Shown here: positions 62,601 through 64,000 of the stretch, piece after piece
Layout: the number at the start of each line of letters is the position of its first letter
Numbering within the stretch: the first letter of the stretch is position 1
Assembly: GCA_020633975.1 (NCBI GenBank)
Contig: JACKCR010000002.1
Span: 1,178,001-1,242,000, forward strand
From: Candidatus Eiseniibacteriota bacterium
Lineage (GTDB): Bacteria > Eisenbacteria > RBG-16-71-46 > CAIMUX01
Direction of reading: 5' to 3'
DNA length: 64,000 bases
Notes under the pieces: model-generated
What the model was told of the DNA's origin: nothing
The model's database searches: none
The model's input: only the letters and a program-made list of their open reading frames with translations
Program-made: the position numbers and the translations under genes

Positions 62601-64000
62601 CTCGATCGGTTCTCTGGTAGCCAGATCTGGGTGCGGTTCGTCACCCGCTCCACCGGGACAGCTGGAGCCAAGGGGTGGTACGTCGACGACCTTCAGATCG
62701 TTTCGGCCCAAGCTCGGGTTTCGCCCAACACCTTCACCGCCGGCTCGGGCCAGAGCCAGGCCGTCCCTCTGGCCTGGCGCGCTCCGCGAGGCATCAACAC
62801 GGCAGCTGCGTCCTTCCTCGGCTACGCGATCTACCGGACCGAAGGCGACGCTCCTTATCCCGACGAGCCGTGGCAGTCCGGAGTCCGCGTAACGCAGCTG
62901 CTCGACGAGGACGTGACGAACGGCACGACCTACCGGTACCGGCTCCACGCCGTCTACGAAGAGGGAGAGAGCCCCGGAGTCGAGCAGACGGCGCGGCCTG
63001 CCGCCCCGGTGTTCGGCTTTCCCGTGGACGAGATGGTGTTCCGTCTGAACGGCGCGAGCCAGAGTGATACGACGCTCGTGGTGACGAACTCTGGAGAGGG
63101 GATCCTCGAATTCAATGCGTACGTGGCCGAAGCCGACCAGTCGATCGGTGACGTACGGATCCGCGCCTCCTTGGAAGACCTGGGAGAAGACCCAGTCGTC
63201 GTGTTCCTCGACCCATCGGACGCTCCGGGACCGGACATCGCGGAGATCTCGACGTACCGCACGCAAGGGATCAGCGGCGACCTCATCCATTTCGAGATCC
63301 GTGGCCATCGCAACTGGGGCGATCCGGTCGACGACTTCGGCGGCCTCCTCCTGCTCGACACGGATCGAGACCTCGGTACCGGCCCGTCCAGCTCGGTCTT
63401 CGATTGGGACGAGGACCTCAACATCGGCTGGGATGTCGGAATCATGTTCGGTCGGCTGGTTCGGGACCAGGGCAGCTCCGCCAAGGCGCTGCTGTTCCAT
63501 GCGGACGACCTTTCGAGCGTCCAGCCCTTGGCCACCACCGACATGCCAGAGAATGCCGACCACCTCACGCTGACGGTTCCGCTCTCCGAACTCGGGGATC
63601 CGCGAGCCGTGGATCTCTCGGTCATATTCTCGGCGACTCGATTCTCGACGCCGATGGACCGTGCCCCGGATCTCCCCTCCCTCGACTGGTTGCGCCGTGA
63701 GCCTCGCAAGGTGCGGATCCGTCCGGGAGAACAACGACCGTTCTCGCTCGAGTTCGATGCGTCTTCGGTGGGCAACGGGACGTACTCGGCCCGGGTGTAT
63801 CTGACGTCGAACGATCCCACCGTTCCCCAGGCGCTCCTTCCGGTCCAGTTCGAGGCCAGCGGCGTCGTCCCGCAGGACCTCCCCGCTCGGAGCTTCCGCT
63901 CCCTGGACGATGGGTTCGAGGTGTCGTTCCAGGCGCCGATCGGTCTGGTGGCGAACTCGGCGATCCTCGAGCGGAGTCTCGCAGACGAAGCCGTATGGAC
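59697..64000 (+). CDS. Large secreted M36/fungalysin-like metallopeptidase (3' end outside window)
   Basis: Open to the window edge, at least 1434 residues. Start taken as TTG 59697, four bases after GGAGG; GTG 59802 is an alternative that would lose the basic n-region KGRRS before the signal helix VIAAILLGVLAGG. Order: propeptide-like FTP part (about 130-200, GIPVEGLRATCVYSTSGQLLEV), a CarboxypepD_reg domain (about 330-400), the gluzincin core with HEYGH at residue 482 and the zinc Glu in DMDEAFSDYF (E504), an Ig-like part, an immune-inhibitor-A/MAM-like part (about 855-1000), a fibronectin III-like domain (about 1030-1090, GYAIYRTEG), and a further beta domain. Expected outside the cell; the end probably carries a sorting tail. 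Confidence 0.85.
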   Translation, partial: MQESTSRTRPALRPTRAIGAPPSRPRASAPKGRRSVIAAILLGVLAGGVFSSRSAAFDEPESSDPWSVPLPLTANSEVRVIQGAEVAARISGSSRSVDLDDLVGRSFVALEQLSGSSAGDDPLGGARQSNSTGRWSWTLARVLEAPKRTYVHFSPTLEGIPVEGLRATCVYSTSGQLLEVKQRVLGTAEGSGASSGTESGASVGQPGGSLGGSPLGTKAPSAADFSFRPGDRREAALRGITVNPQDIVWLEESERWLPVDSPEGPTLLPTLHYEFQASEGSPPYEAWVDARTGSLIGRECLARHVEGSVEGDIQPRTALDEPVRLPIGHANVTLRPAAGGEVIETTTDDAGQFEIPATSGQSYVLRTELAGPRIRIRDVGLAFATPADSVIVDGGDTHTFVWDASLAGRSARDAFYHGNVAYIFARSLDQGDALDPLDEGINVRVDATEGTCNAYWDGSGLTFYAAGGLCVATGQIADVVYHEYGHAVTTQVYRPFRAPRDMDEAFSDYFAATITDQPEIGQGFYGQPGTYIRELDTNRVWPEDANPTSPHIQGLILAGALWDLREELGPEVADPLFHFARYALPQSFDEFLIDLLNYDDDDGELANGTPNFGAIIDAFRPHGIGDYSVAIEAEPVPDIEAPELELTATARVLSLLGLDQGALQFHYRTVPDGAFDDVQAEPGSGAREFVARFAAPPLGSAVEYYWTAADTAGTTARFPAGDEVLTFLVGPDLLPPTLDHDPVDYLTTDQLDFLVDAKVRDNSGRIADVKVDYGLDGQTPLRVEHLSDTGDNRYRGAIAVGPLPAGSALEYSITAIDASAAGNSVSYPATGTHVAQVRTGATEQLEETDGGLSPSGDWEWGTPSGIPTPRFGAKVWATGLDRNYSNTTSSALVWGPVTVDAGSPRRLTFRHYMDFLEGVDGGQIQVSTNGATWSVVSPSTGYGGVTVSAWGDVAYTGTTEGWEDVIVALDRFSGSQIWVRFVTRSTGTAGAKGWYVDDLQIVSAQARVSPNTFTAGSGQSQAVPLAWRAPRGINTAAASFLGYAIYRTEGDAPYPDEPWQSGVRVTQLLDEDVTNGTTYRYRLHAVYEEGESPGVEQTARPAAPVFGFPVDEMVFRLNGASQSDTTLVVTNSGEGILEFNAYVAEADQSIGDVRIRASLEDLGEDPVVVFLDPSDAPGPDIAEISTYRTQGISGDLIHFEIRGHRNWGDPVDDFGGLLLLDTDRDLGTGPSSSVFDWDEDLNIGWDVGIMFGRLVRDQGSSAKALLFHADDLSSVQPLATTDMPENADHLTLTVPLSELGDPRAVDLSVIFSATRFSTPMDRAPDLPSLDWLRREPRKVRIRPGEQRPFSLEFDASSVGNGTYSARVYLTSNDPTVPQALLPVQFEASGVVPQDLPARSFRSLDDGFEVSFQAPIGLVANSAILERSLADEAVW

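Overview
The window is about 64 kb of GC-rich DNA (third codon positions mostly G or C) from a Gram-negative bacterium. The outer membrane is implied by a TamA/BamA-type Omp85 barrel followed by TamB, a second small beta-barrel protein, and many lipoproteins. No rRNA operon or phylogenetic marker settles the taxon. Secreted proteins with a cysteine-rich GACC...C motif, a FlgD-like C-terminal tail, large M36/fungalysin-like metallopeptidases and Gly-rich beta-helix lipoproteins all fit a lineage near the FCB group, for example Candidatus Eisenbacteria or Krumholzibacteriota. That placement is inference.

Region 1 (1-14.5 kb) mixes intact metabolic genes (Nudix CoA pyrophosphatase-like, purU, pyrE) with an accessory set of secreted or lipoprotein genes, an HNH endonuclease and a radical SAM gene. 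Here I find at least five genes split by single-base shifts, two lipoprotein or membrane genes whose best-placed start codon is ATT or ATC rather than ATG, a 2-kb stretch of degraded coding DNA, and a dispersed family of roughly 40-bp repeats with the core ACTCTCAATGCGGTAGTGA. I saw none of these in the other 50 kb.

Region 2 (14.5-25.7 kb, minus strand) holds a conserved lipoprotein, purE, purD, a LarA-type nickel-pincer racemase, a fused GatA-GatB amidotransferase with gatC just upstream, and a PcrA/UvrD helicase with a Gly/Tyr-rich insert. Region 3 (25.8-39.2 kb, minus) is the classic translation/envelope cluster in reverse order: rplM-rpsI, rpsB-tsf-pyrH-frr, uppS-cdsA-dxr, then a three-POTRA Omp85 protein and TamB. 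Region 4 (39.2-47.1 kb, minus) is one overlapping run: recJ, rel, a beta-barrel gene, dtd, maf, mtnA and a GT4 glycosyltransferase.

Region 5 (47.3-64 kb) has rlmD, a tandem pair of small exported paralogues behind a possible ECF-type promoter, a phosphodiesterase-TPR lipoprotein divergent from a homocysteine methyltransferase/MTHF reductase fusion, two TPR proteins, an SPFH/NfeD pair, proline dehydrogenase, and a very large secreted metallopeptidase that runs off the end. One-carbon and purine genes recur (purU, purE, purD, the MTHFR fusion, mtnA), and envelope assembly (uppS, cdsA, Omp85, TamB, NfeD/SPFH) is the other main theme. I found no tRNA, rRNA, CRISPR array, integrase or transposase.
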